Position numbers and translations under genes: made by a program
Shown: piece after piece, positions 44,046-53,212 of the stretch
Layout of the letters: each line of letters begins with the position of its first letter
Numbering within the stretch: position 1 is the stretch's first letter
Source: Myxococcales bacterium
GTDB lineage: Bacteria; Myxococcota_A; Polyangia; Polyangiales; Polyangiaceae
Assembly (NCBI GenBank): GCA_005777185.1
Contig: SXNL01000007.1
Location: 1 to 64,000 of the forward strand
DNA length: 64,000 bases
Direction: 5' to 3'
The notes under the pieces: generated by a model
Seen by the model: only the letters and a program-made list of their open reading frames with translations
What the model was told of the DNA's origin: nothing
The model's database searches: none

Positions 44046-44095
44046 CCCGACGCCGGACACCCCGCGGACCGTCCTGGCGGCGACGGAGCGTCGCT

Positions 44096-44118
44096 ATTGT
44101 TGCTCATGTCACAACAAT
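44096..44118. promoter_or_regulatory. Inverted repeat upstream of pirin gene
   Basis: ATTGTTG-ctcatgtca-CAACAAT: exact 7 bp arms around a 9 bp centre, in an A/T-rich patch unusual here. It lies 66 bp before the pirin start, a good position for an operator, and differs from the TGAG-N6-CTCA type. A MarR-like or other repressor is conceivable. Confidence 0.5.
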
Positions 44119-44184
44119 CCGTCGCCGCGCCCCCACCTTCATCCGCAGGCCCCGCGGCCGCATGATGTGCGCGAGGAGAACCCG

Positions 44185-45036
44185 ATGACCACGCACGACA
44201 CCACGGCCACGATCCCCCGCGCCATCACCCGGACCACGCGCGGGATCCCCACCAGCGACGGCGCGGGCGTCAAGCTCACCCGCGTCATCGGTACGCCCGC
44301 GATCCGCAACCTCGATCCCTTCCTGATGCTCGACGAGTTCCGCTCGGACGAGCCCCAGGACTACCTCGCCGGGTTCCCCGATCACCCGCACCGCGGCTTC
44401 GAGACCATCACGTACATGCTCGCGGGTCGCTTCCGCCACAAGGACAACCAGGGCCACGAGGGCCTGCTCGACGCAGGAGGCGCGCAGTGGATGACCGCGG
44501 GCCGCGGCATCGTGCACTCCGAGATGCCCGAGCAGGAGGAGGGCCTCGTGTGGGGTTTCCAGCTCTGGCTCAACCTGCCCGCGTCCGAGAAGATGCGCAC
44601 GCCCACGTACAAGGACCTTCAGGCCGCCGACATCCCGTGCGTCGCGCTCGGCGCCGCGACCGCGCGCGTGCTCGCCGGATCCGTCGGCGGCGTGACGGGC
44701 CCCATCTCGGGGCGCGCGACGGAGCCCGTGTTCGTGGACGTCGCGATCCCCGCGGGCCAGGCGGCGACGGTGCCGGTGCCGCGGGGCCACGAGGGGTTCG
44801 TCTACCCGTTCGAGGGCACGGTCGCGATCGGCGGCCGGATCCTCGCGCGCGGTGAGATCGGGGTCCTCGGCGACGGCGACGCGATCACGCTCGCCGCCGA
44901 GGGTGGACCCGCGAAGGCGCTGATCGTCGCGGGCAAGCCGCTCGGAGAGCCGATCGTGCAGTACGGGCCGTTCGTGATGAACACCCGCGCGGAGGTCGAG
45001 CAGGCCGTGATGGACTTCCGGGCGGGGCGGTTCTGA
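44185..45036 (+). CDS. Pirin-family protein
   Basis: A 283-residue bicupin. The N-terminal cupin holds the metal motif FPDHPHRGFETITYMLAGRF and GRGIVHSEMPEQEEG, matching the His and Glu ligands of pirins, some of which are quercetin dioxygenases while others are redox-sensitive regulators. The C-terminal cupin ends with VQYGPFVMNTRAEVEQAVMD, a typical pirin tail. ATG 44185 follows GAGGAGAACCCG. It is 139 bp downstream of the P450 gene, and a separate inverted repeat in that gap suggests its own regulation. Confidence 0.93.
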   Translation: MTTHDTTATIPRAITRTTRGIPTSDGAGVKLTRVIGTPAIRNLDPFLMLDEFRSDEPQDYLAGFPDHPHRGFETITYMLAGRFRHKDNQGHEGLLDAGGAQWMTAGRGIVHSEMPEQEEGLVWGFQLWLNLPASEKMRTPTYKDLQAADIPCVALGAATARVLAGSVGGVTGPISGRATEPVFVDVAIPAGQAATVPVPRGHEGFVYPFEGTVAIGGRILARGEIGVLGDGDAITLAAEGGPAKALIVAGKPLGEPIVQYGPFVMNTRAEVEQAVMDFRAGRF

Positions 45037-45051
45037 GGGGGACCGCCGGCC

Positions 45052-45909
45052 TCACCCCGCCAGCGTCTCGACCATCTCCCGAGCCGCGTATTTCCCCGGC
45101 GCGTCACGCCCCACCCGCGCCGCGGACCACCGCGGATCGTGCGTGAAGAACGTCCTGCCCTCCTCCGCGATCACGCGGTCGAGCACGGCCCTCTTCTCGT
45201 CGATCAACAGCTCCGGGTAGCGGTCGTACCCCATCGTGATCGGCAGGTGCACCCACGGCACGCCCGGGACGAGATCGCCCATGAACGTGATCGGCCCCGA
45301 GCCGTGGCCCTCCACACGCGTGAGCATGAGCCCGGGCGTGTGCCCCTCCGAGAACGTGAACGAGTAGCCGGCCCCCAGGGTCTCGCTCGTCTCGCCCTTG
45401 ACCCGCTCGACCCGCCCGGTCGCCTCGAGGAGCGGCACGAGCTCCGGGATGAAGCTCGCCCGGTCGCGCGCATGCGGGCTCCTCGCGCGCTGCCACGCGC
45501 GCTCGCCGATCACCCACCGCGCCTTCGGGAACACCAGCTCGAGCGGCGCGTCGGAGCGATGCGCCGTCAGGACGCCCCCCGCGTGATCGAAGTGCAGGTG
45601 CGAGAGCACCACCACGTCGATGTCGCCAGGCCCGACGCCGATCTGCGCGAGCGACGCGAGCAGGACGTGCTCCTCCTCCTCCACACCGAAGCGCTCGCGG
45701 AGCTTGCGGTCGAAGAACGCCCCGATGCCGGCCTCGAGGAGCACGTTGCGCCCCCCCGCCTCGCGGACCAGGAGCGCGCGGCACGCGAGCGAGATCCTGT
45801 GACGCTCGTCGGGGGGCGCCCACTTCTCCCACACGGGGCGCGGACAGTTGCCGAACATCGCGCCCCCGTCGAGGCGCTGCGTGTTGCCTGGGACGCTGAA
45901 GAGCTGCAT
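45052..45909 (-). CDS. Metallo-beta-lactamase-fold hydrolase
   Basis: A 285-residue zinc hydrolase. The metal motif is [15 protein letters not shown] near residue 104, and a later His lies in [18 protein letters not shown] and an Asp in [13 protein letters not shown]. It belongs to the broad MBL fold family used for quorum-signal lactones, glyoxalase II and arylsulfatase-like reactions; the substrate cannot be read. The N-terminus ([20 protein letters not shown]) is of the quorum-lactonase-like kind. No signal peptide. It converges on the pirin gene with a 15 bp gap. Confidence 0.88.
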   Translation of the reverse strand: MQLFSVPGNTQRLDGGAMFGNCPRPVWEKWAPPDERHRISLACRALLVREAGGRNVLLEAGIGAFFDRKLRERFGVEEEEHVLLASLAQIGVGPGDIDVVVLSHLHFDHAGGVLTAHRSDAPLELVFPKARWVIGERAWQRARSPHARDRASFIPELVPLLEATGRVERVKGETSETLGAGYSFTFSEGHTPGLMLTRVEGHGSGPITFMGDLVPGVPWVHLPITMGYDRYPELLIDEKRAVLDRVIAEEGRTFFTHDPRWSAARVGRDAPGKYAAREMVETLAG

Positions 45910-45962
45910 CGCTCAGCGGGTATAGCGGATCGGTCCCTCGCCGCCACGTCCTATCGGCGAGG

Positions 45963-47180
45963 TCAGCCGGGGCCCGAGTAGCGGATCTCGAGCGTCTCGA
46001 TGATCTTCTTGATGAGGGCCTTCACCCCGTCCGTCTGGGGGTGCCGGACGACGACGTAGCCGTCTCCCTCGTAGCTGTCGCTCTTCGGCGCGCCGATGGT
46101 GGGGAGCTTCGCCTCGACGAGCCACTTGTGGATGGCCTCGTGGGTCTCCCGCACGCCGCGGATCGACACCACCCGGCCGTGGCCCATGCCGCGGATGTAG
46201 GCGCACCCGGCCGCGTACTTACGCTCCCACGGCGCGTCGAGCTCACCGTCCACCACGGCGCGCGCCCACGCCCGGTACACGTCGATCCCGTGGGCGAGTC
46301 CGGTCATCTGGCAGAGCTGCGGCCCGGGCGGACGCGCGGCGATCTCGCCGATGGCGAGCGTGCCGTCGGGGCGCTCGAACCACTCCATGTGGGTCATCCC
46401 GTCCTCGAGGCCGAGCGCGCGGATGGCCGCGAAGCCGGCCTCGCGGGCGCGCGCGTAGCGGGCGTCGTCCGTCTCGCGCGGGAGCACGACCGCCCACTGG
46501 ATCCACGGGTTCTCGAGCACCTCGAGGCATCCCGGGAGGTAGTCCGACACGGACCACACGCGCGGGACGCCGCCCACGGTGATGGTCTCGAAGCTGTGCT
46601 CGCTCCCCCGCAGCATCTCCTCCGCGAGGATCGGGGCGCCGGGGCGCGCGCTCATGGATCGCACGGCGTCGATGAGCTCCTCGCGTGAGCCGACGCGGAA
46701 GGTGGCCTTCGCGCCCATGCCCGCGGGGGGCTTCACCACCACGGGGAAGCCGACCTCCTCCGCGAAGGCCGCCGCGTCGCGCTCCGACGCGATCAGACTG
46801 TGGCGCGCGACGGGCAGCCCGGCCGCGCGGAGGGCGTCCTTCATGCGCGCCTTCTCGCGGAAGAGCTCGGCGGTTCGCACGCTCGTGCCGACGACACCGA
46901 AGCGCTCGCGGACCTGCGCGAGCTCGACCATCATGGCCTCGAGCACGCCGAGGATGCGGTGCGGCGCGCCGTGGCGCTGGCGGAGGGCCTCGACCGCGGC
47001 CGAGACGTGCTCGACGTTCTGCGGCTCGGTCACCCGGACGACGTCGTCGTACACATCGTCCTCGGGCGGCGTGTGAACGACGCCGAGGAGGCGCACGCGG
47101 TCGAGACCGCGCGTCGCGCGCACGAACCGCATCGTCGCGTCGGTAGGGAACGGCGCGACGAAGATCACGTTGCGGAGCAT
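45963..47180 (-). CDS. ATP-grasp domain ligase-like protein
   Basis: A 405-residue protein. The N-terminal part is Rossmann-like (NVIFVAPFPTDATMRFVRAT). Then comes the ATP-grasp fold: FREKARMKDALRAAGLPVAR, VGFPVVVKPPAGMGAKAT, EEMLRGSEHSFETIT, and the metal-binding end LEDGMTHMEWFERPDGTLAI with GEIAARPPGP. Family members join an acid to an amine using ATP; the substrate is unknown. I use ATG 47180 (MLRNVIFV), before the Rossmann strand; the frame begins at 47195. It lies 53 bp upstream of the MBL gene on the same strand and may be co-transcribed. Confidence 0.85.
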   Translation of the reverse strand: MLRNVIFVAPFPTDATMRFVRATRGLDRVRLLGVVHTPPEDDVYDDVVRVTEPQNVEHVSAAVEALRQRHGAPHRILGVLEAMMVELAQVRERFGVVGTSVRTAELFREKARMKDALRAAGLPVARHSLIASERDAAAFAEEVGFPVVVKPPAGMGAKATFRVGSREELIDAVRSMSARPGAPILAEEMLRGSEHSFETITVGGVPRVWSVSDYLPGCLEVLENPWIQWAVVLPRETDDARYARAREAGFAAIRALGLEDGMTHMEWFERPDGTLAIGEIAARPPGPQLCQMTGLAHGIDVYRAWARAVVDGELDAPWERKYAAGCAYIRGMGHGRVVSIRGVRETHEAIHKWLVEAKLPTIGAPKSDSYEGDGYVVVRHPQTDGVKALIKKIIETLEIRYSGPG

Positions 47181-47314
47181 CCGCCCTAGAATCACGCGAC
47201 GGTGGTTGCCTCGTCAATGGACCACGCCGCTGGACCGCGGTCCCCGTCCGCGGTCCGGCGGCCGTGGTCCGCTCTTTCCGGGAACAAAACCTCCCGCCCG
47301 TCGTTCCGACCAGG

Positions 47315-48157
47315 ATGGCCACCCAGACCACCGTGCCGGCGTGGCGCAGGGCCGGCGCCTCGCTGGCGATGGGCGCGACCGCGGTGGGCGTGGGCGTCAT
47401 GGTCGCACGCTCCCCGTTCCTTGGCGGGTACGACATGCTCCCTGCCGCGGTGATGGCGGTCGCGGCGGTCGGCCTCTCTCGACGCGGGCTCGTGACCCAG
47501 GCGCTCTCGCGCGGCACCGCCTGGGTCGTGTTCGCCCCGACGCTCATCGTCACGATCGCGTCGCTGTGGATGTCCCATCGGGTCGAGCACGAGGCCGCTC
47601 TGATGGCCGCGGGCACCGGCGCCGCCCTCGCGCTCGGTCACCCGATGCTGAACACCGACGAGGCGCGCGCCGCCTTCTCGCCGGTCCGCTTTCGACGCTG
47701 GGTCCTCGCCTCGATGACCGCCACCGCGGCCGCGTTCCTCTCGGGGGGCTACTTCGCGCTCGACGCCGCCCGCGGCTCGCACGTGGGCGCCGCGGTGGGG
47801 CTCGGCGCCCTTTGCCTGTCCCTCCTCGCCTCGCTCGTCGGCATCGCGCGGATGCGGGGGTGGGGGCCCCTGCTCGCGGGCGTGACGTCCGTCGCGGCGC
47901 TCCTGGCCGCGGCGATCCTCGGCGGCGCGACCGGGGTCGGCGTCGCGCTCGCCGCGGTGCCCGGCCTGCTCATGACCGCGCCGCTCATCCTCTCGCGACT
48001 GAGCCCCGCCCCCGCGTCGGCGCCGGGCCCCGTTGCGACACGCGTCGCGCTCGACACCCCCGAGCCCCCGACACGCGTGCGCGTCGCACCGATCGTGGAC
48101 GCGGAGGCCACCGCCTCGGCCGAGGCGCCCCTGCGCGCGCTCGCGCGACGGGGCTGA
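47315..48157 (+). CDS. Polytopic membrane protein, unknown
   Basis: A 280-residue protein with about seven hydrophobic segments (SLAMGATAVGVGVMVARSPF, MLPAAVMAVAAVGLS, GTAWVVFAPTLIVTIASLWM, ALMAAGTGAALALG and others) and a Pro/Ala-rich cytoplasmic tail (RLSPAPASAPGPVATRVALD). No transport or enzyme motif is visible and I do not recognise the family. It is divergent from the ATP-grasp gene and ends 9 bp before the convergent Cys-repeat lipoprotein gene. ATG 47315 is used; an upstream start at 47264 would add a charged stretch. Confidence 0.75.
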   Translation: MATQTTVPAWRRAGASLAMGATAVGVGVMVARSPFLGGYDMLPAAVMAVAAVGLSRRGLVTQALSRGTAWVVFAPTLIVTIASLWMSHRVEHEAALMAAGTGAALALGHPMLNTDEARAAFSPVRFRRWVLASMTATAAAFLSGGYFALDAARGSHVGAAVGLGALCLSLLASLVGIARMRGWGPLLAGVTSVAALLAAAILGGATGVGVALAAVPGLLMTAPLILSRLSPAPASAPGPVATRVALDTPEPPTRVRVAPIVDAEATASAEAPLRALARRG

Positions 48158-48166
48158 CCGGGCCGA

Positions 48167-48892
48167 TCACGGCCCGCAGCCGGTCCCCTCGGTGGTGATC
48201 TTGCACGTGTCCTTCGCGCGGCACTTCTCGACCACGACGAACTTGGCGGCGTCGCACTTGAGGACGCTCTTCGCGTCGAGCGAGCACGCGAAGTGATCCT
48301 CGTTGGCCTTCTTCTCGCAGGCGTCGCCGACCTCGGCGACCGTGTCGTCGCACTGGATCGCGCCGGGCGCGACGGCGCACCCCTTCGGGCCCCTGCAGAG
48401 GGTCGACGCCTCGAACTTGCCGCCCTTGCATACGAGCGAGCTCTTCCTGTCCGGGGCACACGCGTAGTCCTTGTCGACGAGGCACGGGTCATCCGGCGAG
48501 GCGATCGAGTTGTCGCAGCTCACGTCCTTCGCGGCGCGCTGGCAGCCCTTCGCACCACCGCACGCCGCCTCCCTCGCCCACTTGCCCTTCCTGCACGCGA
48601 CCACCGCCTTCTGGTCGGGGGTGCAGGCGTGGTCGCTCTCGATCACGCAGACCTCGCCCGCCTCGGCGATCGCCTGATCGCAGTCGCCCTCCCCCTGGAC
48701 CGCGACGCACCCCTTCGGACCGCGACACTTGACGGGGGTCCACTTGCCGGACTGGCACACGAGGGCCGCCTGCTTGATCTCGCAGACCTGCTTGGCTTCG
48801 AGCTTGCACTTCTCGCCTGACTTGGCCTTCCCGCCGCAAGCCGCGAGGACCACCGTGAGGATCGCACAGGCGAGGTACAGCCCCTTCGTCAT
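48167..48892 (-). CDS. Lipoprotein with four Cys-rich repeats
   Basis: A 241-residue lipoprotein (signal YLACAILTVVLAACGG). The mature part is four ~50-residue repeats, each with six or so cysteines: a CxxxxxxxC start, a VC..GKW or VCKGGKF strand, then CRGPKGC (or CGGAKGC, CRAKDTC) and a closing C. The repeats are clear by eye (QAALVCQSGKWTPVKCRGPK; KAVVACRKGKWAREAACGGA; KSSLVCKGGKFEASTLCRGP; KSVLKCDAAKFVVVEKCRAK). The Cys spacing predicts disulfide-stabilised surface modules. Function unknown; common in myxobacterial envelopes. Confidence 0.82.
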   Translation of the reverse strand: MTKGLYLACAILTVVLAACGGKAKSGEKCKLEAKQVCEIKQAALVCQSGKWTPVKCRGPKGCVAVQGEGDCDQAIAEAGEVCVIESDHACTPDQKAVVACRKGKWAREAACGGAKGCQRAAKDVSCDNSIASPDDPCLVDKDYACAPDRKSSLVCKGGKFEASTLCRGPKGCAVAPGAIQCDDTVAEVGDACEKKANEDHFACSLDAKSVLKCDAAKFVVVEKCRAKDTCKITTEGTGCGP

Positions 48893-48953
48893 GGCCGCAC
48901 CACGATAGTCGAAGCGGCCGCCGGCTGCCCACTTTCGCCAGGCCCCCGGTGCG

Positions 48954-50171
48954 TCAGCGCCGCCCTCCCCTGCGCGCGTCGGGGAGCCTCTGCGCGTGCG
49001 GGACCACCACGTCCGCCTCCTCCAGCAGGGAGGCGAGGGTCCCGCTGGCCTCGCCGAAGCGACGTTTCATCTGCAAGCGCACCGCTTCCAGGCGCTCCTG
49101 CTTCTCCCGGGAACGATCGTCGAACAGCGCTCGCTGCCCGCGCCCGCGGGCGGCGAGATCGGAGACGGACACGCCGGTGAGGCGCACGCCGAGCGCCCCG
49201 AGGTCGAAGCGCGCGAGCAGCTCTAGCGCAGCTTCGTGGATGGATCGCGTGTCGCTCACCGGTGCGTCCAGCGTGACCCTCCGCGAGACGAGCGAGAAGT
49301 CGGCGTACTTCAGCTTCACGACGACCACGCGGCCGGCGAGGCCCCCCTCCGTGAGCCGCTCCGCGACGCGCGACGCGTGGGCGAGCAACGTCCGCGCGAT
49401 GTCCTCGCGGTCCACGAGATCGTGCTCGTACGTCGACTCGGCGCCCATCGACCTCGCCTCCCCGTCCGGCTCGACCGACCTCGGATCGTCCCCGCAGGCG
49501 AGCCTCCGTGCCTCGGCGCCCCACGAGCCGAGCGCGCGCTCGAGGACGCGGGCATCGGCCGCCGCGAGGTGCGCGAGGGTCGTCAGGCCCAGTCCCCGGA
49601 GGAGCGGCGCGGTCTTCGCGCCCACTCCCCACATCCGCTCGATCGGGAGCGGCGCGAGGAATGCCCTGGCGTCCTCGGGCACGACGACGAGACCGTCGGG
49701 CTTCTCGAGATCGCTCGCGATCTTCGCGACGAACTTGCAGCGCGCGACGCCAGCCGAGGCCGTGAGGCGGGTCTCCTCGCGAATGGCGTCCTTGATGGCG
49801 CGCGCGATCTCCACCCGGTCGCCGAAGAGGGACTCGCTCCCCGTCACGTCGAGGAACGCCTCGTCGAGGCTCAGACCCTCGACGAGCGGCGTGTACCGGC
49901 GGAAGATCTCGAAGACGGCGTGGCTCACCTCGGCGTAGCGCCCGCGCCGACCCTCCACGACGACCGCGTGGGGACATCTCCGGAGCGCCTCGTGCATGGG
50001 CATCGCGCTGTGCACGCCGAACTTCCGGGCCTCGTACGAGGCAGCCGCCACGACGCCGCGGCGCGAGCGCCCACCGACGAGCACGGGCTTCCCCCGCAGC
50101 GATGGATCGTCGTGCTGCTCGACGGACGCGAAGAACGCGTCCATGTCGACGTGGAGGATCGCGCGTCGCAT
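48954..50171 (-). CDS. dinB: DNA polymerase IV
   Basis: A 405-residue Y-family translesion polymerase. The palm motifs are ILHVDMDAFFASVEQ at the N-terminus and GLSLDEAFLDVTGSE near residue 102, with ASAGVARCKFVAKIASDLEKP and the HhH motif PIERMWGVGAKTAPLLRGLG. The C-terminal little-finger domain follows (KLKYADFSLVSRRVTL). It has an SOS-type role, copying past damaged bases. I see no clamp-binding QLxLF box, but RGQRALFDD may be a related site. ATG 50171 chosen. No LexA site was seen by eye in the short upstream gap. Confidence 0.95.
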   Translation of the reverse strand: MRRAILHVDMDAFFASVEQHDDPSLRGKPVLVGGRSRRGVVAAASYEARKFGVHSAMPMHEALRRCPHAVVVEGRRGRYAEVSHAVFEIFRRYTPLVEGLSLDEAFLDVTGSESLFGDRVEIARAIKDAIREETRLTASAGVARCKFVAKIASDLEKPDGLVVVPEDARAFLAPLPIERMWGVGAKTAPLLRGLGLTTLAHLAAADARVLERALGSWGAEARRLACGDDPRSVEPDGEARSMGAESTYEHDLVDREDIARTLLAHASRVAERLTEGGLAGRVVVVKLKYADFSLVSRRVTLDAPVSDTRSIHEAALELLARFDLGALGVRLTGVSVSDLAARGRGQRALFDDRSREKQERLEAVRLQMKRRFGEASGTLASLLEEADVVVPHAQRLPDARRGGRR

Positions 50172-50327
50172 GGGGCGACGTGAGCGTAGCCGAGCATGGC
50201 CAGAGGTCGGGCGGCAGAGTTGGCGGCCCCGTGGGCTCGCGCGCGGTACACTTGTAACGGTGCGTATCTCCTTGTCCTTCCTTGTGGGAAGCCGGAAGCC
50301 ACGCCCCGCATGTGCCGTTCCTTCGAC

Positions 50328-51500
50328 ATGGACCTCGCCTCCCCGCTCCCCGCCGCCGCGAACGCCGTGAGCCCCTCCCGCAGGCCGAGCGCACGCCCAC
50401 TCTTCGTCTTCGTCCTCTTCCTCCTGGGCCTGGCCGTCGAGCCCCCCGTGGCGAGCCACGTGCGCGCGGCGAGGTTGCTGCTCGCCTTCCAGGACGCCGG
50501 CGCCGCTACGGCGGGCGGCGTCCGGGAGGAGATCCTCACGTTCGCAGCGCCGCGAGGCGAAGTGCGCGCGCGCGTGTTCGTGCCCGAAGGCGCCGTTCGA
50601 CCGCCGGCGATGGTCCTCATCCATGGCGTCCACAGGAAGGGCATCGACGAGCCGCGCCTCCTCCGGTTCTCGCGCGCGCTCTCCCGCGCGGGCGTGACGA
50701 TCCTGACCCCCGAGGTGGTCGAGTTCTCCGACTACGTGGTCGAGGCCCGCTCGATCGACACGGTGGGCGCGGCGATGGTCGCGCTGGCGCTGCGCACGGG
50801 ACACGAACGGGTCGGCGTGATGGGGATGAGCTTCGGCGGTGGCATCGCGCTCCTCACGGCCGCCGATCCACGCTACCGCGACGTGGCGTCCGTGGTTGTG
50901 GCGGTGGGTGCGCACCACGACATGGCCCGCGTGTCGCGGTTCTTCGCGGGCCAGCCGGCGACCGGACCAGACGGAGCGACGTCGCCGGTGCAGCCGCACG
51001 CCTACGGTGGCATGGTGCTCCTCCACGCGCGCGTCGCGGAGTTCTTCCCGGCCGAGGACGTGCCGGCCGCCCGGGAGTCGATCAAGCTGTGGCTCTGGGA
51101 GGAGCGCGACCGCGCGCGCGCCGAGGCGAAGAAGCTCTCGCCGTCGAGCCAGGCGCGGGTCGAGACTCTCTTCGCGGGGGACCTCGAGGGCGTCCGTCCT
51201 ACCCTGCTACACGCCATCGACGGGCACGCCGCGGAGATGGCGGCGGTCTCGCCGCGCGACAAGCTCGCCGACATCCAGGCGGACGTCTTCCTGCTGCATG
51301 GCGCCGGCGACACGGTCATCCCGGCGACCGAGACCGCGTGGCTCGCGCGCGAGGTCCCGCCCGCGCGCCTGCGTCAGGCGATCGTGAGTCCCGCGATCGT
51401 GCACGTGGAGCTCGAGGGCACGCCCACGACCGCGCAGAAGTGGCAGCTCGTCCACTTCATGGGCGATGTCCTGCTCGCCGCGGACCGACGCGGCCGGTGA
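50328..51500 (+). CDS. Alpha/beta hydrolase, membrane-anchored or exported
   Basis: A 390-residue protein. One hydrophobic N-terminal segment (PLFVFVLFLLGLAVEPPVAS) is either an anchor or an uncleaved signal. The hydrolase core contains VLIHGVHRKG (oxyanion strand), the nucleophile elbow GVMGMSFGGG with Ser, and LHGAGDTVIPATETAWLARE with the acidic residue; a late His (PAIVHVELEG) may complete the triad. The substrate is unknown. ATG 50328 (MDLASPLP) chosen; ATG 50310 adds six residues. The gene starts 156 bp from dinB in the opposite direction and ends 3 bp before the next convergent gene. Confidence 0.83.
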   Translation: MDLASPLPAAANAVSPSRRPSARPLFVFVLFLLGLAVEPPVASHVRAARLLLAFQDAGAATAGGVREEILTFAAPRGEVRARVFVPEGAVRPPAMVLIHGVHRKGIDEPRLLRFSRALSRAGVTILTPEVVEFSDYVVEARSIDTVGAAMVALALRTGHERVGVMGMSFGGGIALLTAADPRYRDVASVVVAVGAHHDMARVSRFFAGQPATGPDGATSPVQPHAYGGMVLLHARVAEFFPAEDVPAARESIKLWLWEERDRARAEAKKLSPSSQARVETLFAGDLEGVRPTLLHAIDGHAAEMAAVSPRDKLADIQADVFLLHGAGDTVIPATETAWLAREVPPARLRQAIVSPAIVHVELEGTPTTAQKWQLVHFMGDVLLAADRRGR

Positions 51501-51503
51501 GGC

Positions 51504-52499
51504 TCACGGCGGCACGCACTTGACGACGGTGATCGTGGAGCCCTGTCCTTCCGGAAGTCCGATGTAGCCCGTCCCGTCCCCCAGCCAGCCGACCGCCTCG
51601 GTGCCGGATCCCGCGGAGGGCACGATGCAGGGAGCGCCCAGGAGCGACTTCCCCGCCGACTGTCCCGGGGCGCTCTTGAAGTAGTACGTGTGCGAGTACG
51701 TGCGGACGAGGACGCCGTGGCCGCCTGGATGCACGTCGCCGCCCGTGTACTGGACGTCGCCGGTCGTCGGCTGGACCTTTCCGACGCTGACGAGCGTGGC
51801 GACCTTCCCTGGCGTGAGCGGCATCGGGAACTCGAAGATCTCCGAGGGCCCGCTCGGGACCTTCGTGACGATCGTGATCACCCCGGTGACGGGGTGGACG
51901 AACATCGTCTCGCTGTTCGGGAAGGCGCTCGGGTACCGGTAGGGAAAGGCGACCGCGGCCGTCGTGTGGGTGCCTGGACCATGCGTCTCCGGCTCGGCCA
52001 CGCGGTAGATCACGTAGTCCTTGGCGTTCCCTCCGTTGTTGCCGATGTCGCCGAGGAAGATGCACGCGCCGGGCTGGCCCGGCTCGCACGGCCCGAGCGA
52101 GATGTCCTCCCAGTCCTGCGCCTTGGCCCCCGTCACGTTCCAGGTGCCCTTGTCGGCGCCCGTCGCGTCGATCGCGAAGAAGCGCGGGCTGTCCCCCGCG
52201 TCGTTGTGAATGTAGAAGATGCCGGGGTGGGCCCTGCTCGCGACGATGCCGGACGCCTCGAGGACCACGCTGAGCGCGACCACCCCGCTCTTCGCCGCCT
52301 TCCCGCAGTTCTTGCAGAAGTCGATGTCCGGGAAGGACGGGCCCGAGTCCTCCTCCGCGCGCGCGCCCGCTTCCACCTCCTCGACGGGAACGCCAGCCTC
52401 CGGTGCGTCGACCGGTGGCGGGGGAGCGCCCCGCTGGGTCTCGCTGCAAGCGACCACGACCGCAACGAACGGCCACCAGCCCGGACGAACGACGCGCAT
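51504..52499 (-). CDS. Beta-propeller-like lipoprotein
   Basis: A 331-residue protein with a lipoprotein signal (GWWPFVAVVVACSETQ). An acidic spacer with CKNCGK leads to propeller-like repeats: RAHPGIFYIHNDAGDSPRFF, TGAKAQDWEDISLGPCEPGQ, CIFLGDIGNNGGNAKDYVIY, MFVHPVTGVITIVTKVPSGP, VGWLGDGTGYIGLPEGQG. The DWEDIS...GDIGNN signature marks a family of secreted propellers of unknown function. Two cysteine pairs may form disulfides. ATG 52499 chosen; the longer ORF upstream overlaps another gene region. Its 3' end meets the hydrolase gene with a 3 bp gap. Confidence 0.75.
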   Translation of the reverse strand: MRVVRPGWWPFVAVVVACSETQRGAPPPPVDAPEAGVPVEEVEAGARAEEDSGPSFPDIDFCKNCGKAAKSGVVALSVVLEASGIVASRAHPGIFYIHNDAGDSPRFFAIDATGADKGTWNVTGAKAQDWEDISLGPCEPGQPGACIFLGDIGNNGGNAKDYVIYRVAEPETHGPGTHTTAAVAFPYRYPSAFPNSETMFVHPVTGVITIVTKVPSGPSEIFEFPMPLTPGKVATLVSVGKVQPTTGDVQYTGGDVHPGGHGVLVRTYSHTYYFKSAPGQSAGKSLLGAPCIVPSAGSGTEAVGWLGDGTGYIGLPEGQGSTITVVKCVPP

Positions 52500-52625
52500 C
52501 CAGCCGAACACTAGCACTACTGCGGGGAGGTCCGCGCAAGCCGTGGCACTTTCTGGCGCGCGCCGATCTCCGGCGGCGGCGGATCCCGCAGGGGTCTGGC
52601 ATCCCGCCGTGCTAAGGTCCGCCCC

Positions 52626-53210
52626 ATGAGCGCGACACAGCCCGCCGGCGGCTTCGGCGCGCCCGGCGGACCGCCGCCGCCGGACGTCCGGCCGCCCGTG
52701 CCCCCCTCGAAGGGCACGAGCATCGGGACCGTGATCGCGCTCTCGGTCGGCACCTTCCTGGTCGTCCTCCTCGGGACGCTCGTCGTGCTCGCGTTCGTCG
52801 GTTTTCGCAGGTACGTGGGCAACGCGAAGCGCGCGGAGGTGCTCAACACGGTCGGACTGATCTCGAAGCAGGCCGCTGCGCGCTACGAGGCCGACGAGGT
52901 GCTGTGCCCGAGCGCCGTCGGCGCAGTGCCCGTCGACGAGAAGCAGGTCGGCGGCCAGAAGTACGCTTCGGCCCGCTCGGACTGGCACCCCGAGCGGAAG
53001 GACGTGGGCTTCGGGTGCCTCCGTTTCAGCTTCGACTACCCCCAGTACTACCAGTACGACTACCGCTCCACGGGGAGCTCGTTCGAGGCGATCGGGCGTG
53101 GCGACATCGACGGCGACGGGATCTGGTCGCGACACGTGCGCGGCGGGCGGGTCGTGGGGAGGGAGGTCGAGCTGGACGGGCAGCTCCGATCGGAGAACGC
53201 GGAGGAGTAG
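52626..53210 (+). CDS. Pilin-like membrane protein
   Basis: A 194-residue protein with a Pro/Gly-rich N-terminus, one membrane helix (IGTVIALSVGTFLVVLLGTLVVLAFVGF) followed by a helix (NAKRAEVLNTVGLISKQAAA), and a soluble globular part (DWHPERKDVGFGCLRFSFDY and YQYDYRSTGSSFEAIGRGDI). The helix-then-globular layout and GRGDIDGDG calcium-loop-like motif resemble myxobacterial type IV pilin relatives, but the classical prepilin cleavage site (GF-E) is absent. It may be a minor pseudopilin-like protein. Its stop abuts the METTL9-like gene. Confidence 0.65.
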   Translation: MSATQPAGGFGAPGGPPPPDVRPPVPPSKGTSIGTVIALSVGTFLVVLLGTLVVLAFVGFRRYVGNAKRAEVLNTVGLISKQAAARYEADEVLCPSAVGAVPVDEKQVGGQKYASARSDWHPERKDVGFGCLRFSFDYPQYYQYDYRSTGSSFEAIGRGDIDGDGIWSRHVRGGRVVGREVELDGQLRSENAEE

Positions 53211-53212
53211 CG

